Below, in pieces: positions 45,064-54,000 of a DNA stretch of 64,000 nucleotides. Under the pieces are notes generated by a model that ran no database searches, was not told the DNA's origin, and saw only the letters and a program-made list of their open reading frames with translations. The DNA is from Rhodoferax sp. GW822-FHT02A01 (GTDB taxonomy: Bacteria > Pseudomonadota > Gammaproteobacteria > Burkholderiales > Burkholderiaceae_C). The translations under genes and the position numbers were made by a program. Numbering within the stretch: position 1 is the first letter of the stretch; each line of letters opens with the position of its first letter. The stretch is taken from the NCBI RefSeq assembly GCF_038784515.1, contig NZ_CP152376.1:1488001-1552000 (forward strand), read 5' to 3'.

Positions 45064-45915
45064 ATGCCTACTCCCACACCATCCAACAGCGCACCCAGGA
45101 TCAAGACCATTGGGATGATGCAACCCCTGATCTGGCTGGTGCAAGGTTTGCGCGACGTGGTCCGCTCAGGCTGGGTCAGCGTGTTCCATGGACTGGCGCT
45201 CACGATTGCCGGCATCATCATCATTGCGATTGCCCGCCATCGTTTTTGGCTGCTGGCTGGCGCCTTGTCGGGCTTCATGGTCATCGCTCCCGTGCTGGCA
45301 ACCGGCTTGTATGCCCTGAGCCGGGCCATAGAGCGTCGGGAAAAAGCCAATCTGTCCGTCGTATTGAAAACCTGGTTGAACTGGCAGCACAGTCACTTCA
45401 ACAAATGGGACAGTGACTACTGGTGCATGGTGCAGTTCGGTCTTCTTCTTGGTGCGGCAGCCACCGGTTGGGTGCTCACGTCTGCCGCCCTTATCACCCT
45501 GCTGGCGCCTGTTCCCATCAACAGCCCGCTAGACTTTGTGCACCACGTGGTGCTGGCGTCCGACAACTGGCTGTTCGAGATCTGGCTGGCCGTGGGCGGC
45601 GTGATGGCCGCTCCCCTGTTCGCCTCCAGCGTGGTAGCCATGCCGCTGCTGCTGGATCGCCGCGTGACGCTGATGCAGGCCATATTGACCAGCTGGCAAA
45701 CCGTGCTGGAAAACCCGGCACCCATGGCGCTCTGGGCCGCCATCATCATGGTTTTTACAATGCTGGGTCTGGGCTCACTGCTGTTGGGTCTGATACCTGT
45801 CATCCCCATGCTGGGGCACGCCAGTTGGCATGCTTATCGCGACTTGGTCGACGTATCCCATATCGAGGCCCGAGAGGCTCTGTCCGCACCCGATAGTCAG
45901 TTTGGTAATCTTTAA
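45064..45915 (+). CDS. DUF2189 integral membrane protein
   Basis: This 283-residue protein has about six hydrophobic segments, including GLALTIAGIIIIAIARHRFWLLAGALSGFMVIAPVLATGLYALSR and a C-terminal SLLLGLIPVIPMLGHASWHAYRDLVD. That pattern belongs to the DUF2189 family, a Proteobacterial membrane family of unknown function. Its TAA overlaps the ATG of the small downstream gene, so the two are coupled. Confidence 0.87.
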   Translation: MPTPTPSNSAPRIKTIGMMQPLIWLVQGLRDVVRSGWVSVFHGLALTIAGIIIIAIARHRFWLLAGALSGFMVIAPVLATGLYALSRAIERREKANLSVVLKTWLNWQHSHFNKWDSDYWCMVQFGLLLGAAATGWVLTSAALITLLAPVPINSPLDFVHHVVLASDNWLFEIWLAVGGVMAAPLFASSVVAMPLLLDRRVTLMQAILTSWQTVLENPAPMALWAAIIMVFTMLGLGSLLLGLIPVIPMLGHASWHAYRDLVDVSHIEAREALSAPDSQFGNL

Positions 45916-46124
45916 TGTTTGGTTTTTCTGAAGAGCAGATCGCAACCTTTGGCCTCACCTTCGGGGTGGGCGGGTTCATGCTCTATATGCTGTTCATCAT
46001 CGGCCATCTGGCCTGGGAGTCCAAGGCTGGCCGCTTTGGCACCTTTGTGATTTTTCTCGGGCTGGCGTTTGGCATGGTGGGCTTTGTAGCCAAGTACCTG
46101 ATCCAGTGGTACCTGACCCGCTGA
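45915..46124 (+). CDS. DUF2788 small membrane protein
   Basis: This 69-residue protein has two transmembrane helices, FGLTFGVGGFMLYMLFIIGHLAW and FGTFVIFLGLAFGMVGFVAKYLI. It corresponds to the DUF2788 family. Its start codon overlaps the stop of the DUF2189 gene by one base. Function is unknown. Confidence 0.88.
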   Translation: MFGFSEEQIATFGLTFGVGGFMLYMLFIIGHLAWESKAGRFGTFVIFLGLAFGMVGFVAKYLIQWYLTR

Positions 46125-46141
46125 AGTCCCGACAACAAGCC

Positions 46142-46720
46142 CTAGCCGAACGGCTTGACGCCTATGAGCAGGCCGTGCAGCCACACGGCAAACAATCCGG
46201 CTGCAATCACTCCCACAACAACCGTCACCAGCGTGGCATTAACCGTGCCAACAGGGTACTGCGTGTTCTGTGCACGATCGCGACGGCGTGAACTAATGAA
46301 GTCCAGCACGCCCCAGGCCAGGAAGGCACCAAACAGCACCATGTGAGCCAGGGTGCCATTGGAAATCAGGTGCGCCAGAGCCCAGGTCTTGACGCCCAAC
46401 ACCATGGGGTGGTGCACTCGCGCCTTGATGGCATTGCCAGGCACATAGGCTGCTGTCAGAAGAACAAAGGCAATCACATTGAACAGCGCTGCAATATGGC
46501 GCATCGGCTGGGGTGGCAACCAGATCTGTGTGGGCGTATCACGCGCAATGCCAAAGCCCCAGACAATCAGACCGAAACCCAGGAGGGACATCACGGAATA
46601 AGCACCCTTGTAGGCGTTCTCTCCCACGCGGGCAATGGTCTGCGTGCGCCATCCGTCGGCATAGATCCGCACGGAATGCACACCCAGAAACAGGACCAGT
46701 CCCAGAATCAGATAAGCCAT
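46142..46720 (-). CDS. NnrU family membrane protein
   Basis: This 192-residue inner-membrane protein has about five hydrophobic segments and the NnrU family pattern. It opens MAYLILGLVLFLGVHSVRI and contains VHHPMVLGVKTWALAHLISNGTLAHMVLFGAFLAWGVLDF. NnrU was first described near denitrification genes, but no such genes are present here. It is also related to isoprenoid-modifying membrane enzymes (15-cis-zeta-carotene isomerase family). Its role is unknown. It lies 17 bp from the convergent DUF2788 gene. Confidence 0.9.
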   Translation of the reverse strand: MAYLILGLVLFLGVHSVRIYADGWRTQTIARVGENAYKGAYSVMSLLGFGLIVWGFGIARDTPTQIWLPPQPMRHIAALFNVIAFVLLTAAYVPGNAIKARVHHPMVLGVKTWALAHLISNGTLAHMVLFGAFLAWGVLDFISSRRRDRAQNTQYPVGTVNATLVTVVVGVIAAGLFAVWLHGLLIGVKPFG

Positions 46721-46756
46721 GGTGTTGCTCTCGATATGAAGAATGTCGTAGCCTGA

Positions 46757-48310
46757 TCAGGCACCGACCACACGGTTCTTGCCCGCGCGCTTGGCAAGGT
46801 ACATGGCCTGGTCCGCACGGCGTATGCCTTCCATGCCCGGTTCATCACTGGCCAATTGCGCCACGCCGGCACTGAAGGTAATCAACATCTTTTCGGTACC
46901 GGCCAGGAAAAAACGCTTGGTCAGCTCGCGTTGCAAACGGGTCATCGCCTCCACTCCCTTGTCCAGGGGCGTATCAGGCAGAAGAATGACAAACTCCTCA
47001 CCACCAAAACGCGCCAGCGTGTCCTGCGGGCGCATGCACTCACGTGCCACCTGGGCCAAGTGCGCCAGCGCCGAGTCACCGGTCTCATGGCCCTTTGCGT
47101 CATTGATTGCCTTGAAGTTGTCAATGTCCAGCATGGCAATGCTCAGCGGCGTTTCCTTGCGGCGCAGCGTGGATATTTCCTTCTCTAACGCTTCTTCCAA
47201 ACCGCGTCGATTCAGGGCACCAGTCAATGGGTCATGGCGCGCCTGGGTACTGACGCGATCGAGCTCCTGGTGCAATTTGGCAATTTCGGCCTGTGTCTTG
47301 TTGGCCTGTTCCCGCATGGTTTGCAACTCATCACGCGCATGCAAAGCGTCCTGGGAAATGACACGTGTTGCCCCCACCACTTCCTTGAGTACCGGTGCGA
47401 TTTCAGCAAGCGTCTTGGCTGACTCAATCAGGCGCGCACTCTCTTCCAGCTTTTCCTGATAGGCACCGGTGGATTGCGACATCTGCGATAGCCGCTCAAT
47501 GAAAGCTGCCAGCATCTGGCGCATTTCACTTTGCGCTTCCAGGGTTCTTTGCTTGGCATCCTTCTGCTTGTGGACCACGTCCTTGAGCAGACGTTCCACA
47601 TCGTCCAGGCGACGCAGGCTCAATGGCTCCGTGGACGCTGCCTTAAGCGCATCCATCTGGCCACTGAGCCATTGGTCTTCCACCCCAAGGTCACCAATGT
47701 TCTCAAAAACAAGATTGAGCAACTTGAGCAGCGTCTTCTTGATTTCCGCCTGATCCTCGGCCACGAAAGAGAGACGGTGGCTGTAGTTGACCAGCATCTG
47801 CTTGGCGGCAGTCACGTCCACACCAGGTTGCCTCAGCATCTTGGTCAACTGATGGGTTTGTTCCACAAACCGTGCATCGTCCGTACCCAAGGCAGGCTGT
47901 GCATACTCAATGAGACGGCCGATGTGAGACAGAAACTCATTGGTCAGGGCCGGTGCTGACAAGGGTTCGCTCGACACAACAGCAATCGGCACACCGGCGC
48001 TACCCGCAGATTCGTTGCCACCAACCGGAGTAAAGCCGGAATAGGCAACCATGGCAGCGCGCACACCGTCCCAATTCATGCGCTCAATGGCGGATTCCAG
48101 TAGGCCCTTCTGTCTTTGCTGCCCCGGTGTCTTGGCCTGCAAGGCAGTGGCGATGCTACGCAGTTCATTGATAGGGAATTGCTCCACCGAGGGAATACCG
48201 GCGATCTCGTTGTAGATGGCCTTGTAGTTCACAGGCGTGGGAGCAAGCTTGCGGGCTGTCAACTGCTTGAGCGTTTCCCTGGCAACTTCAAATGGTTTTT
48301 TTTCACTCAT
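46757..48310 (-). CDS. Diguanylate cyclase (GGDEF domain) with long helical N-terminus
   Basis: This 517-residue cytosolic protein has an N-terminal helical region of about 340 residues without a recognised sensor, including a coiled-coil-like segment around EIAKLHQELDRVSTQ. A GGDEF domain follows. The active site is GGEEF at 436-440 and the inhibitory site RPQD is at 427-430, exactly five residues upstream. It is therefore likely to make cyclic di-GMP and to be feedback controlled. The ATG at 48310 gives a natural start, MSEKKPFEVARETLKQL. It is divergent from minC across a DnaA-box-rich region. Confidence 0.93.
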   Translation of the reverse strand: MSEKKPFEVARETLKQLTARKLAPTPVNYKAIYNEIAGIPSVEQFPINELRSIATALQAKTPGQQRQKGLLESAIERMNWDGVRAAMVAYSGFTPVGGNESAGSAGVPIAVVSSEPLSAPALTNEFLSHIGRLIEYAQPALGTDDARFVEQTHQLTKMLRQPGVDVTAAKQMLVNYSHRLSFVAEDQAEIKKTLLKLLNLVFENIGDLGVEDQWLSGQMDALKAASTEPLSLRRLDDVERLLKDVVHKQKDAKQRTLEAQSEMRQMLAAFIERLSQMSQSTGAYQEKLEESARLIESAKTLAEIAPVLKEVVGATRVISQDALHARDELQTMREQANKTQAEIAKLHQELDRVSTQARHDPLTGALNRRGLEEALEKEISTLRRKETPLSIAMLDIDNFKAINDAKGHETGDSALAHLAQVARECMRPQDTLARFGGEEFVILLPDTPLDKGVEAMTRLQRELTKRFFLAGTEKMLITFSAGVAQLASDEPGMEGIRRADQAMYLAKRAGKNRVVGA

Positions 48311-48508
48311 AACTGGACCTACCTGCTGCGTTTTGTATCGCTTTTTGTGCAACCAGACAGCCCATTCAAAGGTCTCACTCCGGAATGGCAACTGCATTTG
48401 CTTGTGCATCAAGTATCCGCTTTTTTAACCTACCGTCACAACTCTTGTTCCATGAATCAGAAGCACCCGAAAAATCCCGGCCATTGTCAGCATGTCAAGT
48501 AACAACAC

Positions 48509-48770
48509 TGTGGATAGTTCTGGCATAACCGTGCACTTATCCACAGGATGAACAGAATGCCCCGAGTTATCCAGTCTGCGGGTACACCTCGAACGCAGAC
48601 TCACCAACATGCTTCAAAAGTAGCTAAGCCCATGATTTCAATCCAGAAAAATGGCTTGTCCACACAAACAGCGTTTGCTCTATCTACGACTACTACTCTG
48701 TATCTAATAAAAGAAGATAAGAAGACAGGAAACCAAGCACTCAAAAAAACAAAAATGTTGTTGTGCATAG
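48509..48770. promoter_or_regulatory. Cluster of DnaA-box-like 9-mers in an AT-rich gap
   Basis: The 533-bp gap 48311-48843 has no gene. It holds one perfect DnaA box TTATCCACA (48537-48545, plus), CTATCCACA (48509-48517, minus), TTATCCAGT (48567-48575, plus), TTGTCCACA (48656-48664, plus) and CTATGCACA (48762-48770, minus). An A-rich stretch lies at about 48700-48756. The region is visibly richer in A and T than its surroundings. It may be a DnaA-controlled regulatory region for minCDE and the cyclase gene, or an origin-like element. Confidence 0.5.
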
Positions 48771-48843
48771 CTTCGCTTTGCCGGCCCACGATCAAGTAAG
48801 ATTTGGCCTGTTTTGTTGCAGCCACAGGCTTTGTTTCACCTTC

Positions 48844-49614
48844 ATGACCGTCAAGCCTTCAGGCACAAATTCCCAGCCCAATACCTCAAGTTTTGAAATC
48901 AAGAGCGCCCAGTTATCCCTGGTGGCCTTGTTCATCAAAACCGAGGTCTGGAACACTGTGGTCGCCGATGTCAGCAAGCAGTTTGGAGCGGGGGGTGAAA
49001 GCCCGGATTTTTTCGACAATGATCCGGTGGTACTGGACTTTTCAGCCTTGCGCAGAGACCTGGATTACGTCGATATATCGAAGCTGGTGCAGGCTTTGCG
49101 CTCCTGCCGCTTGGTCCCCGTGGCCTTCAGGGGTGAACCGCAATCTTGGACGCAAACTCTGTTGCAATCGGGATTGGTGCAAGCGCCGATGGAGGTCATC
49201 AAGTCAAAACAGGCGACAAAAAGCACTCCCCAAGCCATAGAAACCGTGGTGCGTGAAGTGCCAGGACCCGGCACCATGGTCATCGACAAGCCGGTGCGTT
49301 CTGGTCAGAAGATCTATGCCAGGGGCGCCGACCTGGTGGTGTTGGCCATGGTTAACCAAGGCGGAGAAGTGGTGGCTGATGGCAATATCCATGTGTATGC
49401 ACCCCTGCGCGGCAAGGCCATGGCAGGTGCCCGTGGAAACACGGGGGCACGCATTTTTTCGCTGTGTCTGGAGCCGGAGCTGATCTCCATCGCTGGTGTG
49501 TATCGCACCAGTGAATCACCTTTGCCGGAAAATGTGGCAGGCAAGCCGGCTCAAGTGCGGCTCTCAAGCGAAGGCGGACAAGACAAATTGCTCTTCGAAC
49601 CGCTCAAAAGTTGA
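48844..49614 (+). CDS. minC: Septum site-determining protein MinC
   Basis: This 256-residue inhibitor of FtsZ ring assembly has an N-terminal MinC_N domain and a C-terminal beta-helical MinC domain. The C-terminal domain shows RSGQKIYARGADLVVLAMVNQGGEVVADGNIHVYAPLRGKAMAGARGNTGARIF, the RSGQ/GNIHVYGxLRGRA pattern of the family. The ATG at 48844 is chosen. It leads the minCDE operon, with a 30-bp gap to minD. Confidence 0.95.
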   Translation: MTVKPSGTNSQPNTSSFEIKSAQLSLVALFIKTEVWNTVVADVSKQFGAGGESPDFFDNDPVVLDFSALRRDLDYVDISKLVQALRSCRLVPVAFRGEPQSWTQTLLQSGLVQAPMEVIKSKQATKSTPQAIETVVREVPGPGTMVIDKPVRSGQKIYARGADLVVLAMVNQGGEVVADGNIHVYAPLRGKAMAGARGNTGARIFSLCLEPELISIAGVYRTSESPLPENVAGKPAQVRLSSEGGQDKLLFEPLKS

Positions 49615-49644
49615 TTTGAATTTAATACTGGAAAGAAACCCGAA

Positions 49645-50460
49645 ATGGCAAAAATCATTGTGGTGACTTCTGGCAAGGGTGGCGTTGGCAAGACCACGAC
49701 CAGCGCCAGTTTTGCGACCGGCCTGGCATTGCGCGGGCACAAGACCGCAGTGATTGACTTCGATGTGGGCCTGCGCAATCTGGACCTGATCATGGGTTGT
49801 GAGCGCCGTGTGGTGTACGACCTGATCAACGTGATCCATGGTGAAGCCAATCTCAACCAGGCCCTGATCAAGGACAAGCAATGTGAAAACCTGTTTGTGC
49901 TGGCTGCATCGCAAACACGTGACAAGGACGCACTGACGCAGGACGGTGTGGAAAAAATTCTTGCCGATCTGGCGGCCATGGGCTTTGAGTACATTGTGTG
50001 TGACTCCCCTGCCGGCATTGAAACCGGGGCTCTGATGGCCATGCACTTCGCGGATGAGGCACTGGTGGTGACCAACCCGGAAGTCTCTTCTGTGCGCGAC
50101 TCTGATCGCATTCTGGGCATGTTGTCGAGCAAGACCAAGCGTGCCATGGAAGGTGGTGAACCGATCAAGGAACATTTGCTCATCACGCGGTACAACCCCT
50201 CCCGCGTGGACCAGGGCCAGATGCTTTCGCTTGACGACATCAAGGACATCTTGCGCATACCGCTGATTGGCGTGATTCCCGAGAGCGAATCGGTGCTGCA
50301 AGCGTCCAACCAGGGTGTGCCGGCCGTGCATATGCAGGGCAGCGATGTTTCGGAAGCCTACAAGGACGTGATATCCCGTTTCCTCGGCGAAGACAAACCC
50401 ATGCGTTTCATCGACGCACCCAAACAGGGCTTGCTCAAACGCCTGTTCGGGGGAAAATAA
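49645..50460 (+). CDS. minD: Septum site-determining ATPase MinD
   Basis: This 271-residue membrane-cycling ATPase activates MinC and recruits it to the membrane. The deviant Walker A GKGGVGKTT is at residues 10-18, and VIDFDVGLRNLDLIMGCERRVVYD is the conserved switch region. DSPAGIETGALMAMHFADEAL is the Walker B part. The C-terminal amphipathic helix KQGLLKRLFGGK is the membrane-targeting sequence. It is 3 bp upstream of minE. Confidence 0.97.
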   Translation: MAKIIVVTSGKGGVGKTTTSASFATGLALRGHKTAVIDFDVGLRNLDLIMGCERRVVYDLINVIHGEANLNQALIKDKQCENLFVLAASQTRDKDALTQDGVEKILADLAAMGFEYIVCDSPAGIETGALMAMHFADEALVVTNPEVSSVRDSDRILGMLSSKTKRAMEGGEPIKEHLLITRYNPSRVDQGQMLSLDDIKDILRIPLIGVIPESESVLQASNQGVPAVHMQGSDVSEAYKDVISRFLGEDKPMRFIDAPKQGLLKRLFGGK

Positions 50461-50463
50461 ACC

Positions 50464-50724
50464 ATGTCGTTTCTTTCCTTTCTGCTGGGCGAAAAAAAGA
50501 AAACAGCCGGTGTGGCCAAGGAGCGTCTGCAGATCATTCTGGCGCACGAGCGTAGTGGCCGCAGCGCCGCAACACCGGACTATCTGCCGGACTTGCAGCG
50601 TGACTTGGTGGCAGTGATCAGCAAATACATCAAGATCAATCCCGACGATATCAAGGTCAATCTCGAGCGTCAGGACAATCTGGAAGTTCTGGAAGTCAAG
50701 ATCGAATTGCCGGACGCCCGCTAG
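50464..50724 (+). CDS. minE: Cell division topological specificity factor MinE
   Basis: This 86-residue regulator of MinD has the membrane-contact start [31 protein letters not shown] and the topological specificity domain [44 protein letters not shown]. Together with minC and minD this is a complete oscillating Min system. It converges with the phosphoesterase gene, 6 bp away. Confidence 0.97.
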   Translation: MSFLSFLLGEKKKTAGVAKERLQIILAHERSGRSAATPDYLPDLQRDLVAVISKYIKINPDDIKVNLERQDNLEVLEVKIELPDAR

Positions 50725-50730
50725 TCCGCT

Positions 50731-51915
50731 TCAGGCAGGATTTGCGTCCTGCTCACGAATCAGCCGTAGCAAGGTAATTTCGGAAGGAGCGCCCAGGCGC
50801 ATGGGTGGTCCCCAGTACCCGGTTCCGCGGCTGGTATAGATCCACATGTTGCGCAGTTTTTGCAGTCCCGCTGTGAAGGGCTGCTGCAGCCGTATGAAGT
50901 GCGGCCACGGCCAGAATTGACCGCCATGGGTGTGTCCGCTGAGTTGCAGGTCGAATCCAGCCTTTGCTGCAGCATCGGCGCTACGCGGTTGGTGTGCCAG
51001 CAACAGCTTGAATCCTGCATCGGTAGGTGCATTGGCAATGGCCTTGTGTGGGTCACTTTGATGGCTGGTATCGAAGTGGTGGGCACTGTAGTCCGTCACG
51101 CCGGCAAGAACCAGGGATGCAGATGCATGTGTGTTGCTGCCAAGGCCGTGGTCAATCACTACGTGTTCATTCATCAATACAGTGACACCCAGCATGCGCA
51201 AGGCATTGATCCATGCATGGGCACCCGAGTAGTACTCGTGATTGCCGGTGACAAAGAAGCTGCCGTATGTGGAATGTAGACCGCGCAAGGGTTCCACCAG
51301 CGACGCCAGTTGTTGAACGGGTCCGTCCACTAGATCGCCGGTAATGGCCACCACGTCGGCCTGCAACCGATTGACGCGATGGACTATGCGTTGCAGATAC
51401 GCCTCCTTGATAGTCGGACCCACATGTATGTCACTGATCTGCGCTATGCGAAATCCCACCAGCGCTTCGGGCAAATTGTTAACCGGTACATCCACTGAAA
51501 CCACCGCGGCCGTACGTCGGGCATTCCAGTAGCCCACTGCCAGAATTGCGATGGAAACAATGGGAATCAGCACGACGGTAACTTCCCGCAGTGCCATCAG
51601 ATTCAAAAGACCCGGGTTCATCCACTGCAGCATGGTTGCAAACAGCAGTACTACCTCGCGTACGACCATCAGGGCAAACAGGCTGGAGAAAACTCCCATG
51701 CAGACCATCCCGATCCAGGTCAGCCTGTGGCCCCAGGGCTCTGGTGCAAGCCGCTGTGCCACCAGGCCCATGGGCATCAGTGCCGTGGAAAGGACCAACC
51801 ACAGAGAAAAGGCAAATCCCGCATATACCGAGTACTGCGCCAAATCAGGTACCAGGCGCCAGCCAACCAATGCGTGCACGATCAGGGAAAAGGCAAAAAG
51901 AGGGGCAAAAGCCAT
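50731..51915 (-). CDS. Membrane-anchored metallophosphoesterase
   Basis: This 394-residue protein has four or five hydrophobic helices in its first ~130 residues. A calcineurin-like phosphoesterase domain follows. The metal motifs are in order: DIHVGP, ITGDLVDGPV, TGNHEYYSG, LLAHQPRSA and LSGHTHGGQFWPW. The layout resembles the YkuE/LpxH-like 'membrane metallophosphoesterase' group, whose substrates are often unknown. All metal ligands look intact. It overlaps nothing and is 88 bp from the NRDE gene, on the same strand. Confidence 0.9.
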   Translation of the reverse strand: MAFAPLFAFSLIVHALVGWRLVPDLAQYSVYAGFAFSLWLVLSTALMPMGLVAQRLAPEPWGHRLTWIGMVCMGVFSSLFALMVVREVVLLFATMLQWMNPGLLNLMALREVTVVLIPIVSIAILAVGYWNARRTAAVVSVDVPVNNLPEALVGFRIAQISDIHVGPTIKEAYLQRIVHRVNRLQADVVAITGDLVDGPVQQLASLVEPLRGLHSTYGSFFVTGNHEYYSGAHAWINALRMLGVTVLMNEHVVIDHGLGSNTHASASLVLAGVTDYSAHHFDTSHQSDPHKAIANAPTDAGFKLLLAHQPRSADAAAKAGFDLQLSGHTHGGQFWPWPHFIRLQQPFTAGLQKLRNMWIYTSRGTGYWGPPMRLGAPSEITLLRLIREQDANPA

Positions 51916-52003
51916 AGGAACAATCGCCAGCTGTTGGCTGGCGACATGAAGAACACACTTCCAGATGACGCGGATTCAGGCCGGTTCAAGCCCAGAAGGC
52001 GAT

Positions 52004-52753
52004 TTATATGGTGAAGAAATGTTTCGTTGCTGTCAGCGCGCCCTGGGCCCCGTAGGTTTGCTCAAAGAAGAAGGATCTTTGCCTGTTCAGCGCCAAAATG
52101 CTGCTGGCTCGCGTGCCGTACGCTGCCGAAGATACAAAGGCTGCAGACAGCATGTGCTCTATTTCTCTGGGTACACCGGTGTCAGGCAGTTCGGCGTAGG
52201 CAGCCTTGCTGCGATCCTGCAACAGGGGCAACAGGCCCTCTACCGTGGTTTGGCCTTGCTTGCATTGCTGCTGCAACGCTGATTTGAGGCGAAGCAGTTT
52301 GGGCCAGGGCGTATCAAAGTCTGCATTCGATACCGCACTGATTCCGGGCTTCAAGGTCACTATTCGCTGATTGCGGCTCTCTAGGCCCAGCAGTTCTTCA
52401 CCATCCCACAACAGCAAGTTGAATGGGTTGTAGGCGCCCTGCGGAGCCAGCGCCTCCAGATAGGTCCTTGCACTGCTATTGCTTTGCAGAAATTGGGTCG
52501 TCAACATGCCGCGCGATGGCTTCGGGGCAGAGTCCACCACCGGAAGGCGGTAGTTGGTCAGCGCAGCCAGACGACCGCCCCGGCCAATGCCGAGCCAGGT
52601 TCCACCGGCTTGCAAGTCCTTGCCAGCCAGAACCTCGGCGTCCTGCCAGCAATGCAGTGGCAGTGCCGGACGTGCAAAGTATTCGTCACGGTTGCCGAGC
52701 AGCAGCAAGGGCGTTTCGCTGTCGGGTTGCCAGTTCCAGGCGATCAGGCACAT
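52004..52753 (-). CDS. NRDE (TANGO2-like) family protein
   Basis: This 249-residue protein has the diagnostic MCLIAWNW start and NRDEYFARP, followed by WLGIGRGGRLAALTNYR. The N-terminal Cys2 is the conserved nucleophile-like residue of NRDE proteins. Bacterial members have been linked to heme handling or unknown hydrolysis. It is directly adjacent to the Lrp gene, whose stop ends where this gene starts, so both are probably cotranscribed. Confidence 0.92.
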   Translation of the reverse strand: MCLIAWNWQPDSETPLLLLGNRDEYFARPALPLHCWQDAEVLAGKDLQAGGTWLGIGRGGRLAALTNYRLPVVDSAPKPSRGMLTTQFLQSNSSARTYLEALAPQGAYNPFNLLLWDGEELLGLESRNQRIVTLKPGISAVSNADFDTPWPKLLRLKSALQQQCKQGQTTVEGLLPLLQDRSKAAYAELPDTGVPREIEHMLSAAFVSSAAYGTRASSILALNRQRSFFFEQTYGAQGALTATKHFFTI

Positions 52754-53218
52754 TCAATTAACTGCCAATGCGGTCTTGTCTACGACACGGCGCAGTACAA
52801 AGCTGGAATGTACGCCCGTCACCCCGGTAATGCGTGTGAGCTTTTCCAGTAGCAGCGTCTGGTAATGGTCCATATCGCGCACGGCAACTTTGAGCTGGTA
52901 GTCGGCGTCCTGTCCGGTGATCAGCAGACATTCCAGTACCTCGGGCAGCACCGAGACGGAAGCTTCGAAATTGGCAAAACGCTCCGGCGTATGCCGGTCC
53001 ATGGATATATGTACCAGGGCCATCAGCGACAGGCCCAGCTTGCGCGCGTCCAACAGGGCCCGGTAGCCCATGATCAATCCAGACTCCTCCAGTACCCGTA
53101 CCCGCCGCAGGCATGGTGAAGGCGACAGGCCGATACGGTCCGCAAGATCCTGGTTGTTGATGCGGCCATCGGTCTGCAGGATTTCCAGAATTTGCCGGTC
53201 ATAGCGGTCAAGCGTCAT
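52754..53218 (-). CDS. Lrp/AsnC-family transcriptional regulator
   Basis: This 154-residue regulator has an N-terminal helix-turn-helix (LDRYDRQILEILQTDGRINNQDLADRIGLSPSPCLRRVRVLEESGLI) and an AsnC ligand-binding domain with GQDADYQLKVAVRDMDHY. The ATG at 53218 is chosen; a GTG at 53230 is an alternative. A perfect inverted repeat lies 26 bp upstream, consistent with autoregulation. The target genes probably include its own operon with the NRDE gene. Confidence 0.92.
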   Translation of the reverse strand: MTLDRYDRQILEILQTDGRINNQDLADRIGLSPSPCLRRVRVLEESGLIMGYRALLDARKLGLSLMALVHISMDRHTPERFANFEASVSVLPEVLECLLITGQDADYQLKVAVRDMDHYQTLLLEKLTRITGVTGVHSSFVLRRVVDKTALAVN

Positions 53219-53243
53219 ATTGTTTGCCACAATTAATTGAATA

Positions 53244-53260
53244 TTGGCAGTTTATGCCAA
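53244..53260. promoter_or_regulatory. Inverted repeat upstream of the Lrp gene
   Basis: TTGGCA-GTTTA-TGCCAA has perfect 6-bp arms in an AT-rich region, immediately upstream of the regulator. It is a candidate autoregulatory operator. Confidence 0.4.
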
Positions 53261-53407
53261 AAAATAACAATATGGAGGCAACAACGCAATAGCCTGCCTA
53301 GCCCCCTCCCATACACTGGATGCATCTGTAATCCACAGCACAAAGCAAGACCGGCCACAAGCCAAGCTTGCGCAGCCCCACCTCACAAGGGTTGGCATTG
53401 CAAATGC

Positions 53408-53438
53408 AACCCCCGGCGCAGCATCTGTTCCGGGGGTT
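53408..53438 (+). other. Strong hairpin upstream of the PNPOx-like gene
   Basis: Arms AACCCCCGG (53408-53416) and CCGGGGGTT (53430-53438) are perfect 9-mers with a 13-nt loop. It lies 74 bp upstream of the gene at 53512, between Lrp and that gene. Followed by TGTC rather than a T run, it may be a leader structure or a weak terminator of an upstream transcript. Confidence 0.35.
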
Positions 53439-53511
53439 TGTCATTTGGAGTGCAACCAGGTGCCAGCTTCCGCTATAACCAGCGCTTGCCTCTGCATAAC
53501 CACATCGCACC

Positions 53512-54000
53512 ATGACCCACGAACCCCGACTGACTACCGCTTTGCGCACCTTGTTGAATACCCATCGTGTGGCTGCGCTGGGCACCTTGGGGGAGGACGG
53601 CCGTGCCTTTGTGTCCATGGTGCCTTTTGCCATCGATGCAGCGGCCGGGTGCCTCGTGATCCATGTAAGTGGCCTTGCGGCACACGCACGCAATCTGCAA
53701 GCAACGCCGCAAGTCTCCGTCATGGTCATGCAGGCCGAAAACCCCGACGAACCGGTGCACGCTTTGCCACGGGTCACTTTGGAAGGTCAGGCCTCTGTCC
53801 TGGAGGTGGATACGCCCGCCTGGGCCAGCGCACGTGCGGCCTATCTGGCGCGTTTTCCCGATGTGGAATTCATGACGCAGTTGGGGGACTTCCGATTTGT
53901 TGCCATCGCCGTGGGTGGCGCACGCCAGGTAGCAGGCTTTGGTGCTGCGCGCTCCATTGACGCAGCGGAAATCGAGCAGGTTCTGCGCAACCCCGGCTGA
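53512..54000 (+). CDS. Pyridoxamine 5'-phosphate oxidase-like (HugZ-type) protein
   Basis: This 162-residue split-barrel protein has HRVAALGTLGEDGRAFVSMVPFAIDA, HVSGLAAHARNLQATPQVSVMVMQ, RVTLEGQASVL and FRFVAIAVGGARQVAGFGAAR. These are typical of PNPOx-like or HugZ-type heme/flavin-binding proteins. A true vitamin B6 oxidase is less likely given its length. The cofactor could be FMN, heme or F420-like. It ends against the convergent amidotransferase gene. Confidence 0.85.
   Translation: MTHEPRLTTALRTLLNTHRVAALGTLGEDGRAFVSMVPFAIDAAAGCLVIHVSGLAAHARNLQATPQVSVMVMQAENPDEPVHALPRVTLEGQASVLEVDTPAWASARAAYLARFPDVEFMTQLGDFRFVAIAVGGARQVAGFGAARSIDAAEIEQVLRNPG

Noticed and set aside
48311..48843. Calling the DnaA-box region the chromosomal origin outright
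   Set aside because: dnaA is not adjacent, several boxes have mismatches, and GC skew cannot be computed here. It is reported only as a DnaA-box cluster.
52004..53218. Treating the adjacent NRDE and Lrp genes as a fusion or frameshifted single gene
   Set aside because: They have separate starts and stops, each matches a full-length family, and their domains are unrelated.
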